The notes under the pieces: model-generated
Told to the model about the DNA's origin: nothing
What the model saw: the letters and a program-made list of their open reading frames with translations, nothing else
Databases searched by the model: none
Translations under genes and position numbers: made by a program
Assembly: GCA_910584695.1 (NCBI GenBank)
Contig: CAJUBR010000003.1
Span: 22,483 to 86,482 of the forward strand
From: an uncultured Lachnospiraceae bacterium
Lineage (GTDB): Bacteria > Bacillota > Clostridia > Lachnospirales > Lachnospiraceae
Length of the DNA: 64,000 nt
Reading direction: 5' to 3'
Shown here: positions 52,753 to 60,901 of the stretch, in pieces
How the letters are laid out: each line of letters starts with the position of its first letter
Position numbering within the stretch: position 1 is the stretch's first letter

Positions 52753-53178
52753 CTATCCGATCATAAAAGAAATTTCAGCCTGACATGCCACTTTACCATT
52801 TACAGACGCCTTAACTGCACCAACTCCAAGGGGACCTTTTACTTTAATAATCTGACATTCAAGTTCTAAACAGTCTCCCGGTACCACCTTTTGTTTAAAT
52901 TTTGCATTGTTCACCCCGGCAAAATAGGCCGTTTTTCCTTTATTTTCTTCCTTAGACAAAACTGCCACCGCACCGAGCTGTGCCAAAGCTTCCAACTGCA
53001 AAACTCCGGGCATAATCGGCTCATTTGGAAAATGACCGGCAAAATACGGCTCATTATAAGAAACATTCTTATATCCTTTAATCGACTGCCCCGGCACCAT
53101 CTCTGTCACACGGTCAATCAGCAAAAAGGGCTGACGGTGTGGTATAATTTCCATAATCTGTTTAATGTCCAATTCCAT
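52753..53178 (-). CDS. fabZ: FabZ 3-hydroxyacyl-ACP dehydratase
   Basis: 141 residues, hot-dog fold. Signature segments are IIPHRQPFLLIDRVTEM near the N-terminus and the catalytic GHFPNEPIMPGVLQLEALAQ (about 48-67) with its His and Glu. It dehydrates 3-hydroxyacyl-ACP in type II fatty acid synthesis. It is 72 bases downstream of fabF; the spacer contains a partial MITE-like repeat. Confidence 0.97.
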   Translation of the reverse strand: MELDIKQIMEIIPHRQPFLLIDRVTEMVPGQSIKGYKNVSYNEPYFAGHFPNEPIMPGVLQLEALAQLGAVAVLSKEENKGKTAYFAGVNNAKFKQKVVPGDCLELECQIIKVKGPLGVGAVKASVNGKVACQAEISFMIG

Positions 53179-53210
53179 AGTTTTTATCCTCTTATCTATA
53201 TTTTATAACA

Positions 53211-53248
53211 GGTGTTTGCGAAACACCCTATTTTCAAAATCTAATTGT
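53211..53248 (+). repeat. partial copy of the MITE-like end repeat, fabF-fabZ spacer
   Basis: Positions 53215-53248 match the reverse strand of 50546-50579 in 31 of 34 bases. The segment includes a perfect small palindrome, GGTGTTT-GCG-AAACACC (53211-53227). It abuts the fabF stop codon and lies in the leader of fabZ. No second arm or flanking duplication is seen, so it is a solo end or remnant. Confidence 0.7.
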
Positions 53249-53250
53249 CT

Positions 53251-54492
53251 TTATTGTGCATACTTCTTTACAATTAAAGTTGCATTATGTCCGCCAAAGC
53301 CTAATGAATTCGTCATACATACATTTACATCCATTGAAACGCCATGATCTTTTACATAGTTCAGACTGAACTCGGAAGCATCCTCTACTTCACGCAGTCC
53401 CACATTTTCATGGATATAACCATCCTCGATTGATTTTACACAGGTAATAAATTCAATCCCGCCTGCGGCACCCAGTAAATGCCCTACCATGGATTTCGTT
53501 GAACTGACCAAAACATCATTTTGTGCTTCCCCAAATGCGAGCTTAATGGCTCTTGTCTCAAACAGATCATTATGATGCGTAGAGGTTCCGTGTGCATTGA
53601 TATAATCAATCTGGGAAGGAGCCATACCTGCATCGTTCATGGCAAATGTCATGGCATTAGCTGCCCCCATTCCATCCTCAGCCGGAGAAGTAATATGATA
53701 TGCATCCGAAGTGGCACCATAGCCTGCAACCTCAGCCAATATCTTAGCACCTCTTGCCTTTGCATGCTCTAATTCTTCCAGTACGACAACACCCGCTCCC
53801 TCACCAAGCACAAATCCGGCTCTGTCCTTATCAAATGGAATAGAGGCTCTTGTCACATCTTCTGTTGTATTCAGAGCTGTAAGGGCAGCAAACCCACCGA
53901 TTCCGATCGGAGTAACACAGGCTTCTGTACCGCCTGCCACCATCACATCTGCATCTCCGTACTGAATCGTCCGGTATGCCTCTCCGATGTTATGGGTTCC
54001 CGTTGCACAGGCAGTTACTACATTGATGGATTTTCCTTTTAATCCAAAATAAATGGATATATTACCGCTCGCCATATTCGAAATCATCAGCGGAACCAAT
54101 AATGGTTCAATCCGGTTTGGTCCCTTTTCCTTCATTCGTTTTTCATTTCTCTCAATAGACTGCAGACTTCCGGTTCCGGAACCAACAGCGGTACCAACTC
54201 TGTATGGATCTTCTTTTTCCATGCAAAGTCCTGCCTGTTCTATCGCTTCCTTTGCAGCCACGACCGCATACTGGGAAAATAACTCCATACGCTTTGCCGT
54301 TTTAGGGTCCATATAATCCTTTGCCGCAAATCCTTTTACCTCTGCCGCAATCTTTACTTTAAACTCAGAAGCATCAAATCTGGTAATTTGTCCGATTCCC
54401 ACCTTGCTTTCTTTTACACCATTCCAGAACTCATTTACATTTAAACCAATCGGGGTAACTGCCCCCATACCTGTCACGACAACTCGTCTCAT
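53251..54492 (-). CDS. fabF: FabF beta-ketoacyl-ACP synthase II
   Basis: 413 residues. The Cys-His-His triad is seen as C162 (VTACATGTHNIG), HGTSTHHND and SMVGHLLGAAG, with GFGGHNA near the end. It performs chain-elongating condensation. The start at 54492 follows AAGGAGAATAAA; a longer in-frame reading to the upstream ATG lacks such a site. Confidence 0.97.
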   Translation of the reverse strand: MRRVVVTGMGAVTPIGLNVNEFWNGVKESKVGIGQITRFDASEFKVKIAAEVKGFAAKDYMDPKTAKRMELFSQYAVVAAKEAIEQAGLCMEKEDPYRVGTAVGSGTGSLQSIERNEKRMKEKGPNRIEPLLVPLMISNMASGNISIYFGLKGKSINVVTACATGTHNIGEAYRTIQYGDADVMVAGGTEACVTPIGIGGFAALTALNTTEDVTRASIPFDKDRAGFVLGEGAGVVVLEELEHAKARGAKILAEVAGYGATSDAYHITSPAEDGMGAANAMTFAMNDAGMAPSQIDYINAHGTSTHHNDLFETRAIKLAFGEAQNDVLVSSTKSMVGHLLGAAGGIEFITCVKSIEDGYIHENVGLREVEDASEFSLNYVKDHGVSMDVNVCMTNSLGFGGHNATLIVKKYAQ

Positions 54493-54526
54493 TTTATTCT
54501 CCTTTTCTATCTTTATAGTCATCCTG

Positions 54527-55267
54527 TTAAATACTCATTCCGCCATCTACACAAATAACCTGTCCTGTAATATATCCGGCTTTATCCGAAGCTAAAAATG
54601 CAGCCAACTCCGCAATATCCTCTACCTTTCCCAAACGTTTCATTGCAATCCGGTCTGCTACCTGTTTCTTTGCGTCCTCCGGCATTGCATCTGTCATCTC
54701 TGTCACGACAAACCCCGGAGCAATCGCATTTACGGTAATTCCTCTGGAACCCAGTTCCTTTGCAACTGATTTGGTTACTCCGATGATTCCCGCTTTGGAA
54801 GCCGCATAATTCATCTGTCCGGCATTGCCATATACACCAACCACACTGGATAAATTAATAATCCTTCCTTCTTTTTGCTTTAACATCTGTCTGGAAATAT
54901 GCTTGATACAGTTAAATGTCCCCTTTAAATTTGTATCTACCACTACATCATAATCTGCTTCCGACATTTTCATCAAAAGACCGTCTCTTGTAATGCCTGC
55001 GTTATTTACTAAAATATGTAATGCTCCGTATTCTTTTACGATGTCTTTCATCATCCCTTCCACTGCTGCATAATCTGCAACATTGCAACAATAGCTTGCA
55101 GCATCGCCGCCGTTTTCCTTGATAACGGAAACCACTTCCTCCGCTTTATCTTTGCTTCCGTTATAATTCACAATCACAAAAGCTCCGTAAGAAGCAAGGG
55201 TTATCGCTGTCTGTCTTCCGATTCCGCGGCTTGCGCCGGTCACCAATGCAATCTTTCCTGTTAACAT
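54527..55267 (-). CDS. fabG: FabG 3-oxoacyl-ACP reductase
   Basis: 246-residue short-chain dehydrogenase with the NADPH loop TGASRGIGRQ (about 10-19), NNAG motif (about 88-91), and catalytic Ser, Tyr and Lys (NLSSVVGVYG, YAASKAG). It ends in GQVICVDGGMSI, typical of FabG. It lies between fabD and fabF. Confidence 0.97.
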   Translation of the reverse strand: MLTGKIALVTGASRGIGRQTAITLASYGAFVIVNYNGSKDKAEEVVSVIKENGGDAASYCCNVADYAAVEGMMKDIVKEYGALHILVNNAGITRDGLLMKMSEADYDVVVDTNLKGTFNCIKHISRQMLKQKEGRIINLSSVVGVYGNAGQMNYAASKAGIIGVTKSVAKELGSRGITVNAIAPGFVVTEMTDAMPEDAKKQVADRIAMKRLGKVEDIAELAAFLASDKAGYITGQVICVDGGMSI

Positions 55268-55278
55268 AATTCCTCCTT

Positions 55279-56205
55279 TTATAAATCAAAAACCTCTTTT
55301 ACCTTATCCAAATCTGCATATTTATCAACATTTACAATTGTAACTTTCTTATTTATCTTTTTCACAAATGAGGATAATGTTTTTCCCGGTCCGATTTCAA
55401 TAAAAGTATCTACCCCATAACGAAGCATTGCCTCCACACACTGGATCCATTTAACGGAAGAAGAAACCTGTGCAGCTAATAAATTCTTTACCTCATTCTG
55501 ATCCTTTACAAAATCACCGGTTACATTCGTAACATAAGGAATCTGAATGTCATGAATTGTAACATTTTCCAGCTCCCTTGCAAGCTTTTCTCCTGCACCT
55601 GCTAACATTGGAGAATGAAACGGTCCGCTGACATTAAGAGGTATACATCTTTTTGCACCTGCCTCTTTTAATAATTCACACGCCTTCTCCACTGCTGCCT
55701 TTTCTCCTGAAATTGCAATCTGCCCCGGACAGTTATAATTTGCAATTCCGACAATTCCTTCTACCTTTGAACAGACATTTTCAATCTGATCTGCATCCAA
55801 TGCAATAATGGCTGCCATACCACCCTCACCTGCCGGAACTTCATCCTGCATATAGAGTCCCCGTTTTCTGACAACCTTTGCACACTCCTCAAAATCCATA
55901 ACCTTAGATGCCACTAAAGCAGAATATTCACCTAGTGAAAGTCCTCCTGTCACATCCGGTGTAATGCCTAAATCAAGTACAGACTGCATCATCGCAACCT
56001 CTGCTGTCAGCATCGCAATCTGCGTATATTCTGTAATATTGATATCCGTATTCTCTTCAAAGCATATGGATTCAATATCAAGACCTACCGCCTTCGATGC
56101 CGTTTCAAACACTGCCCTGCTCTTTTCATTATTATCATAGAACTCTTTTCCCATCCCGACATACTGTGCGCCCTGTCCGGGAAACATAAATGCTGTTTTA
56201 CCCAT
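55279..56205 (-). CDS. fabD: FabD malonyl-CoA:ACP transacylase
   Basis: 308 residues. FPGQGAQYVGMG at 8-19, the nucleophile S90 in GGLSLGEYSAL, and the catalytic His in GPFHSPML. It loads malonate on ACP. The start at 56205 has GGAGG upstream at 8 bases; an ATG five codons earlier overlaps it. No acpP lies between fabH and fabD, where many Firmicutes carry it. Confidence 0.97.
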   Translation of the reverse strand: MGKTAFMFPGQGAQYVGMGKEFYDNNEKSRAVFETASKAVGLDIESICFEENTDINITEYTQIAMLTAEVAMMQSVLDLGITPDVTGGLSLGEYSALVASKVMDFEECAKVVRKRGLYMQDEVPAGEGGMAAIIALDADQIENVCSKVEGIVGIANYNCPGQIAISGEKAAVEKACELLKEAGAKRCIPLNVSGPFHSPMLAGAGEKLARELENVTIHDIQIPYVTNVTGDFVKDQNEVKNLLAAQVSSSVKWIQCVEAMLRYGVDTFIEIGPGKTLSSFVKKINKKVTIVNVDKYADLDKVKEVFDL

Positions 56206-56241
56206 GTATATATCCTCCATTTTACATATATTGTATATTAT

Positions 56242-57204
56242 TTACCATTCAATCAACTGTGCACCCCATGTAAGTCCTCCGCCAAAACCGCAAAGAACAA
56301 TCTTGTCGCCTCTTTTTAACATGCCGTCACGATTTATCTCATCTAACAGAATCGGAATGGAAGCACTGGATGTATTCCCACAATGTTCAATATTCATAGG
56401 AAACCGTTCAATCGGAACGTCCATTTTCTTGGCTACAGATGCTATAATTCGTTCATTTGCCTGATGCAATACAAAATAGGCCACATCTTCCTTGGTAACA
56501 CCTGCTCTTTCTAACAATAAATCAATGCAGGCCGGAACCTTACGCACTGCAAACTTAAAAATATCCGGTCCGATCATCTGAATATAATGCTTATCTTCAG
56601 ATTTCTTATTTAGGAAATTTCTGGTGGAGCGTTCCTTGCATTTTAAAGACATTCCTTTGGAACCATCGCTATGGGTTACACTACTCATAATCCCATGCTC
56701 CTGCTTTGTAACAATTGCGGCTCCCGCCCCGTCTGCAAACAAAATACAGGTAGAACGGTCTTTCCAGTCTACCATTTTCGAAAGTGTTTCTGATCCAATC
56801 ACCAATGCTGTTTTTGCCAGCCCGGATGTAATATAAGCATCTGCCGTCTGTAATGCATATACAAAACCTGAACATGCTGCATTCAAATCAAAACAGGTTG
56901 CATTTACTGCACCGATCTTATCCTGTACAATGCATGACATACTTGGTGTTGCACGTTCCGGTGAAAGAGTCGCCAAAAGAAGTAAATCAATCTCTTTGGG
57001 ATCAATCCCTGCATTCTCTATCGCTGCCAACGCTGCCTCTGTCGCCATAAAAGAAGTCGTTTCATCTGTTGCAATATGACGTTCTACTATTCCTGTGTGT
57101 TCACGAATCCATTCATCATTTGTCTTCACAAGCTTTGCCAACTCATTATTATCAATAATAGTCGGTGGTAAAAAACTACCTGTTCCAATTATTCCTGTAG
57201 CCAT
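56242..57204 (-). CDS. fabH: FabH beta-ketoacyl-ACP synthase III
   Basis: 320 residues. The catalytic Cys is C111 (NAACSGFVYAL), with HQANERI (His and the second Asn region) and the C-terminal GFGGGLTWGA. It starts fatty acid synthesis from acetyl- or branched acyl-CoA. First gene of the fab operon, 127 bases downstream of a strong promoter. Confidence 0.97.
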   Translation of the reverse strand: MATGIIGTGSFLPPTIIDNNELAKLVKTNDEWIREHTGIVERHIATDETTSFMATEAALAAIENAGIDPKEIDLLLLATLSPERATPSMSCIVQDKIGAVNATCFDLNAACSGFVYALQTADAYITSGLAKTALVIGSETLSKMVDWKDRSTCILFADGAGAAIVTKQEHGIMSSVTHSDGSKGMSLKCKERSTRNFLNKKSEDKHYIQMIGPDIFKFAVRKVPACIDLLLERAGVTKEDVAYFVLHQANERIIASVAKKMDVPIERFPMNIEHCGNTSSASIPILLDEINRDGMLKRGDKIVLCGFGGGLTWGAQLIEW

Positions 57205-57284
57205 ATCAACCTCATCTTTCCCATAGCGTATATCAACATTCCTTCACCGGCACTCTGATATACGGATACGCCTGTTACTTTTTA

Positions 57285-57318
57285 ATAATAGACTTTTACC
57301 CATGTAACTGTCTATTAT
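57285..57318 (-). promoter_or_regulatory. 9-base inverted repeat in the fab leader, candidate operator
   Basis: ATAATAGAC and GTCTATTAT (perfect, 16-base spacing) lie just after the predicted transcription start of the fabH promoter. It could be an operator or a 5' RNA hairpin. It does not look like the FapR or FabT palindromes I know, and no fabT or fapR gene is adjacent. Confidence 0.5.
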
Positions 57319-57330
57319 CTTACATCAAAA

Positions 57331-57359
57331 ACTATATCGAACTTTTATTATTTTGTCAA
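57331..57359 (-). promoter_or_regulatory. sigma-A promoter of the fab operon
   Basis: Minus-strand TTGACA (57354-57359) and TATAGT (57331-57336) with a 17-base spacer. This is the best promoter in the window with the tetR one. It lies just after the stop of the 98-residue coiled-coil gene. Confidence 0.85.
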
Positions 57360-57369
57360 CAGCCAATTG

Positions 57370-57666
57370 CTATTGTGCCGTTTCAATCAATTCTAATTTT
57401 TCTTTTAAATCTTTAATACGGATATTTAACGTATCAATCTGTGAAACAAATGCATCAATTGCCTCGTCAATATCGTCTCCCTGTTTTTTCGCAATATAGA
57501 TATCCATTCCCATCTGGGTAAACAATTTATTCTTATCATTATTATATCCACGTATTTTACTCTTTAAATCGTTGATCGTGGCAAGCCGCTTTGTGGTATC
57601 TTTTGCTTTATCCACTGCATTTACGGAAGTCTTCTTTATCTTATCAACAATATCATCCCATGCCAT
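57370..57666 (-). CDS. small coiled-coil protein, unknown
   Basis: 98 residues, almost all helical and charged. The C-terminal half has heptad-like spacing (SQIDTLNIRIKDLKEKLELI). The N-terminal half starts MAWDDIVDKIKKTSVNAVDK. It resembles small clostridial proteins found near zinc-ribbon-less 'DUF' genes, but I cannot name a family. AAAGGAG at 7 bases supports the start; it lies 14 bases after the GTPase-DUF1980 gene and just before the fab promoter. Confidence 0.6.
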   Translation of the reverse strand: MAWDDIVDKIKKTSVNAVDKAKDTTKRLATINDLKSKIRGYNNDKNKLFTQMGMDIYIAKKQGDDIDEAIDAFVSQIDTLNIRIKDLKEKLELIETAQ

Positions 57667-57680
57667 ATTATTATCTCCTT

Positions 57681-58634
57681 TTAAAAATATACTACATCTT
57701 CCTCTGCTCTTTCTGCCTTTTCAATCTTTTGGGCATATAAAACAGGACCGTCTCCATCAAATTCTTCGTAAAATTCGCATTTTATCTTTGCCGTTACGGT
57801 AACCCACTCACGGTCTTTCATATTCGGAGTCTCCATCGATACACATTTAAAGCCCAAAAATGTAATATCCTCGGCACAACATGTCATAGCAAAACGCCCC
57901 GGCACAAAAGCCTTTCCCTTGTACTGCGGTGGACAATATACCTGCCCTTTAAATTTTACTACTTTATCCACATATTTTTCTGTATTGTCCGATGCATCAA
58001 TATAAAAGATTCCAAAATCTTCATCCTCGATTTCAATCACCTCGGCTTCTAAATCATACGGTATCTCTATTTCACCATTATCCACCTGTGCCTGTCCGTT
58101 TATATTTTCAAAAACAATCTGGGCACGGCGGTTTATTGTCTTTACCGCCATACGCATTGTATTTATATCTGAATCATCTGTAACACGGTTAAATACCACC
58201 ATATCCGCATTTTGAATGTGCTCTGCCATTAAGGATTTCATGTTATTGTTATATACTGTAAATGTTCCCGCATCAATTAAAGTAATCACCTGAACGATCG
58301 TCCATCCCTTCGGTACTCTGATACTAAAAAGCTTCTCTAACTGCCACATTCCGTTATATTCTATCATAACCTGCTTTGGATGATACGCATCCTGTAAATC
58401 CAGAAGTTTTTCTGTATTTAGATCCTCTTCCTCCAGATAAACTGTAGAAATATTCCGCTTTTCAAGCTCTTTTTCGTCATATTCCTCCATGCCTTCTTCA
58501 GTTACCATTAAAAGAGTGGGCTCTCCTTCCGTAAAGTTACGATCAATTAATGTCTCACTACAAAACCGGGTCTTGCCGCATTCTAAAAAACCCATAAATA
58601 TAAATACCGGTATTTCTTTTTCCTGTTTTTTCAT
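57681..58634 (-). CDS. G3E-type (CobW-like) GTPase fused to a YcgQ/DUF1980-like domain
   Basis: 317 residues. The N-terminal ~180 residues look like a G3E/COG0523 P-loop domain (Walker A GFLECGKT at 15-22; MIEYNG and VFNRVTD where Walker B and the NKxD-like base motif would fall), but without the CxCC metal motif. From about 205 the C-terminus carries KYVDKVVKFKGQVY, FVPGRFAMTCCAEDITFLGF and REWVTVTAKI, the pattern of the C-terminal domain of YcgQ/TIGR03943 proteins, which partner YcgR permeases. A metal-related role is inferred from this and from the adjacent COG0523 gene. Confidence 0.75.
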   Translation of the reverse strand: MKKQEKEIPVFIFMGFLECGKTRFCSETLIDRNFTEGEPTLLMVTEEGMEEYDEKELEKRNISTVYLEEEDLNTEKLLDLQDAYHPKQVMIEYNGMWQLEKLFSIRVPKGWTIVQVITLIDAGTFTVYNNNMKSLMAEHIQNADMVVFNRVTDDSDINTMRMAVKTINRRAQIVFENINGQAQVDNGEIEIPYDLEAEVIEIEDEDFGIFYIDASDNTEKYVDKVVKFKGQVYCPPQYKGKAFVPGRFAMTCCAEDITFLGFKCVSMETPNMKDREWVTVTAKIKCEFYEEFDGDGPVLYAQKIEKAERAEEDVVYF

Positions 58635-58658
58635 ATTCTCTAATCCTTTCCTTCCAAA

Positions 58659-58694
58659 CGGAACGCTGATAACGGTTTAGCAGCGTTATATCCG
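58659..58694 (-). promoter_or_regulatory. stem-loop leader of the GTPase-DUF1980 gene with alternative pairings
   Basis: AACGCTG and CAGCGTT (58662-58668, 58681-58687) pair perfectly, flanked by CGG/CCG. The same segment holds a competing pair ATAACG/CGTTAT (6-9-6 spacing). This is either a regulator site or a switchable leader. A further stem (AAGAAACCCG against CGGGTTCTT, 58708-58745) lies closer to the upstream gene, without a good T-run. Confidence 0.45.
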
Positions 58695-58764
58695 GTTAGC
58701 ATATAGTAAGAAACCCGCCATCCTTATAAAGAAAAACGGGTTCTTATATCCTTTGTTCATTTTA

Positions 58765-59931
58765 CTATACATGGAATAATTTAGCAATTCTTTCTTCCTG
58801 CAAATTACTGCCGATCACGCATAGCTTTCCTGTCACATCAGGCTGTCCTTCTCTCACCTCATACTCTTCCGGTGTCAGGTCAAAATAAATCCATGTCCCA
58901 TCCACACCGGAAACCATACCTTTTGCCCGTAAAATAATACCATAATCCGTCTGTTTTGTATCCGCAAGTGCTTTAAGAATTGTCTCTATTTCTTCCTTTG
59001 TATATTTATGCGGGGTTTCGATTCCCCAGCTTGCAAATATTTCATCCGCATGATGATGGTGATGATCATGATGGCAGCCTTCTCCTTCATGTCCGTGGTT
59101 ATGATGACAACACTCTCCTTCATGTCTGTGATGGTCATGATGGCAGCCTTCATCGTCATGTCCGTGGTGGTCATGATGACAGCCCTCATCGTCATGTCCG
59201 TGGTGGTCATGATGGCAGCCCTCATCGTCATGTCCGTGGTGGTCATGATGACAGCCCTCATCGTCATGTCCGTGATCATGAACATGTCCACAGGCAGGAC
59301 ATATTTTAGCCTCTTCCATTAATTCATCCAAAAGGGATGTTTCTTTTTCCATTGCAGACACAATCTGCCTTCCGTCAATATCGTCCCACGGCGTTGTTAT
59401 GATCGTGGCTTTCTCATTATGTTCCCGGATCATTGCTACAACCGATTCTAATTTATCTTCCTGCATTTTCTGGCTTCTGCTTAAAATAATGGTTCCTGCA
59501 TTTTCAATCTGATTATTAAAAAATTCTCCAAAATTTTTCATATACATTCTGCATTTCATCGCATCGACCACAGCCGATGCTGAATGGATAACCATATCGT
59601 CTTCCTGCATATCGGCAACCGCCTTCATCACATCCGATAATTTCCCTACTCCGGACGGTTCAATTATAATACGGTCCGGTGCATACTCGTCTAATACCTG
59701 CTTTAACGCTTTTCCAAAATCACCTACTAACGAACAGCAGATACATCCGGAATTCATTTCGTTAATCTGAACACCGGCATCCTTTAAAAAGCCGCCGTCA
59801 ATACCAATCTCTCCAAATTCATTCTCAATCAGTACTAATTTTTCTCCCTGAAATCCCTCTGCAATTAATTTTTTAATCAATGTTGTCTTTCCTGCTCCCA
59901 AAAAACCGGAAACAATATCAATCTTCGTCAT
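58765..59931 (-). CDS. COG0523/CobW-type metallochaperone GTPase with His-rich repeat arm
   Basis: 388 residues. GTPase domain with Walker A GFLGAGKTT (9-17), ENEFGEIGID switch and the CxCC metal motif C63-I-C65-C66; a CobW C-terminal domain occupies about 300-388. Between them a His/Cys/Asp-rich arm (about 215-295) has four near-perfect GHDDEGCHHDHH units plus degenerate ones. Such arms bind Zn, Ni or Co, and the family delivers metal to client enzymes. The start at 59931 follows GGAGG; it lies 29 bases after cysK. Zinc or nickel is the likeliest ligand, not decided here. Confidence 0.9.
   Translation of the reverse strand: MTKIDIVSGFLGAGKTTLIKKLIAEGFQGEKLVLIENEFGEIGIDGGFLKDAGVQINEMNSGCICCSLVGDFGKALKQVLDEYAPDRIIIEPSGVGKLSDVMKAVADMQEDDMVIHSASAVVDAMKCRMYMKNFGEFFNNQIENAGTIILSRSQKMQEDKLESVVAMIREHNEKATIITTPWDDIDGRQIVSAMEKETSLLDELMEEAKICPACGHVHDHGHDDEGCHHDHHGHDDEGCHHDHHGHDDEGCHHDHHGHDDEGCHHDHHRHEGECCHHNHGHEGEGCHHDHHHHHADEIFASWGIETPHKYTKEEIETILKALADTKQTDYGIILRAKGMVSGVDGTWIYFDLTPEEYEVREGQPDVTGKLCVIGSNLQEERIAKLFHV
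59082..59294. repeat. 36-bp tandem repeat encoding the His-rich arm
   Basis: Units start at about 59151, 59187, 59223 and 59259 on the plus strand (CATCGTCATGTCCGTGGTGG...), 36 bases apart and nearly identical, with two diverged units of 36 and 33 bases to the left. Because the period is a multiple of three, several frames stay open through it; only the minus-strand CobW frame is meaningful. Confidence 0.9.
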
Positions 59932-59960
59932 TTGACTTCCTCCTTTTATATAATATCCAT

Positions 59961-60869
59961 CTATAGCAGGCTTGTGCTGAAATAACGTTCCGCACGGTCT
60001 GCAAGAATAGTTGCGATCACCTTGTCTTTGCCGTATTTTTCTGCCATCTGTTTTGCAGCCCATACATTTGCACCGGAAGACGTTCCCACTAACAATCCCT
60101 GAACAGCAGCAAGCTCTCTTGCCGTATTGATGGCATCTTCATCCGTTACTTCCACGATATCATCAATGATATCTACATCTAAAACATCCGGAACAAACCC
60201 ATCTCCAATCCCCTGGATCTGATGCAGCCCCGGTTCATGCCCTAAAAGAGCCGATACATTTTTAGGCTCTACCGCAGCAATTTTACAATCCGGATTTTGT
60301 TCCCTTAAATACTTTGCGACTCCCTGAAGTGTTCCGCCACTTCCAATACCCGAAACGTAAATATCTACCTTTTTGCCCAGCTGCCTTATGATCTCCGGAC
60401 CGGTTGTCCGGTAATGAATTTCCGGATTTGCAGGATTTTCAAACTGCTGTGGCATAAAGTATTGATCAGACTGACTGACTAACTCCTCTGCCTTTTTGAC
60501 ACTCCCGCCAATAGAAAGTTTTGCCGGGGTAAGAATAAGCTCTGCTCCTAGTGCCTTAATGATTTTCTTACGTTCCTCACTCATGTTTTCCGGCATTACT
60601 ATGATAACTTTATACCCCTTTCTGACTCCGCAAAAAGCGAGACCGATGCCGGTATTTCCAGAAGTGGGCTCAATAATCGTCATTCCCGGTTTCAGTTTTC
60701 CTTCCCGCTCTGCCGTTTCAATCATGTTTTTTGCAATACGGTCTTTAATGGAACCGCCCGGATTTAAAAATTCGGCTTTTGCAAAAATGTTAAGCCCCGT
60801 AGTCTGCTTTAAGCTGATCAATGGAGTATTCCCAATTAAATCCAAAATATTTTCATAGTACATTTCCAT
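59961..60869 (-). CDS. cysK: cysteine synthase (O-acetylserine sulfhydrylase)
   Basis: 302-residue fold-type II PLP enzyme. The PLP Lys is K42 in NPGGSIKDRIA; EPTSGNTGIGLA (about 68-79) binds substrate, and GSGGTLQG the phosphate. The end ADRAERYFSTSLL matches CysK. It makes cysteine from O-acetylserine and sulfide and so feeds the IscS substrate. It lies 32 bases after mnmA. Confidence 0.95.
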   Translation of the reverse strand: MEMYYENILDLIGNTPLISLKQTTGLNIFAKAEFLNPGGSIKDRIAKNMIETAEREGKLKPGMTIIEPTSGNTGIGLAFCGVRKGYKVIIVMPENMSEERKKIIKALGAELILTPAKLSIGGSVKKAEELVSQSDQYFMPQQFENPANPEIHYRTTGPEIIRQLGKKVDIYVSGIGSGGTLQGVAKYLREQNPDCKIAAVEPKNVSALLGHEPGLHQIQGIGDGFVPDVLDVDIIDDIVEVTDEDAINTARELAAVQGLLVGTSSGANVWAAKQMAEKYGKDKVIATILADRAERYFSTSLL

Positions 60870-60901
60870 TCCCCTTTTTACTATTTTCCTTCTATAAAAT
60901 A

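Noticed and set aside
59082..59294. CRISPR-like regular repeats
   Set aside because: Units are contiguous without spacers and in frame inside a coding sequence.
59008..59322. Plus-strand Met/Val-rich and minus-strand Met/Thr-rich open frames over the His-rich repeats
   Set aside because: A 36-base period keeps all frames open; only the frame continuous with the GTPase domain has a start site and domain support.
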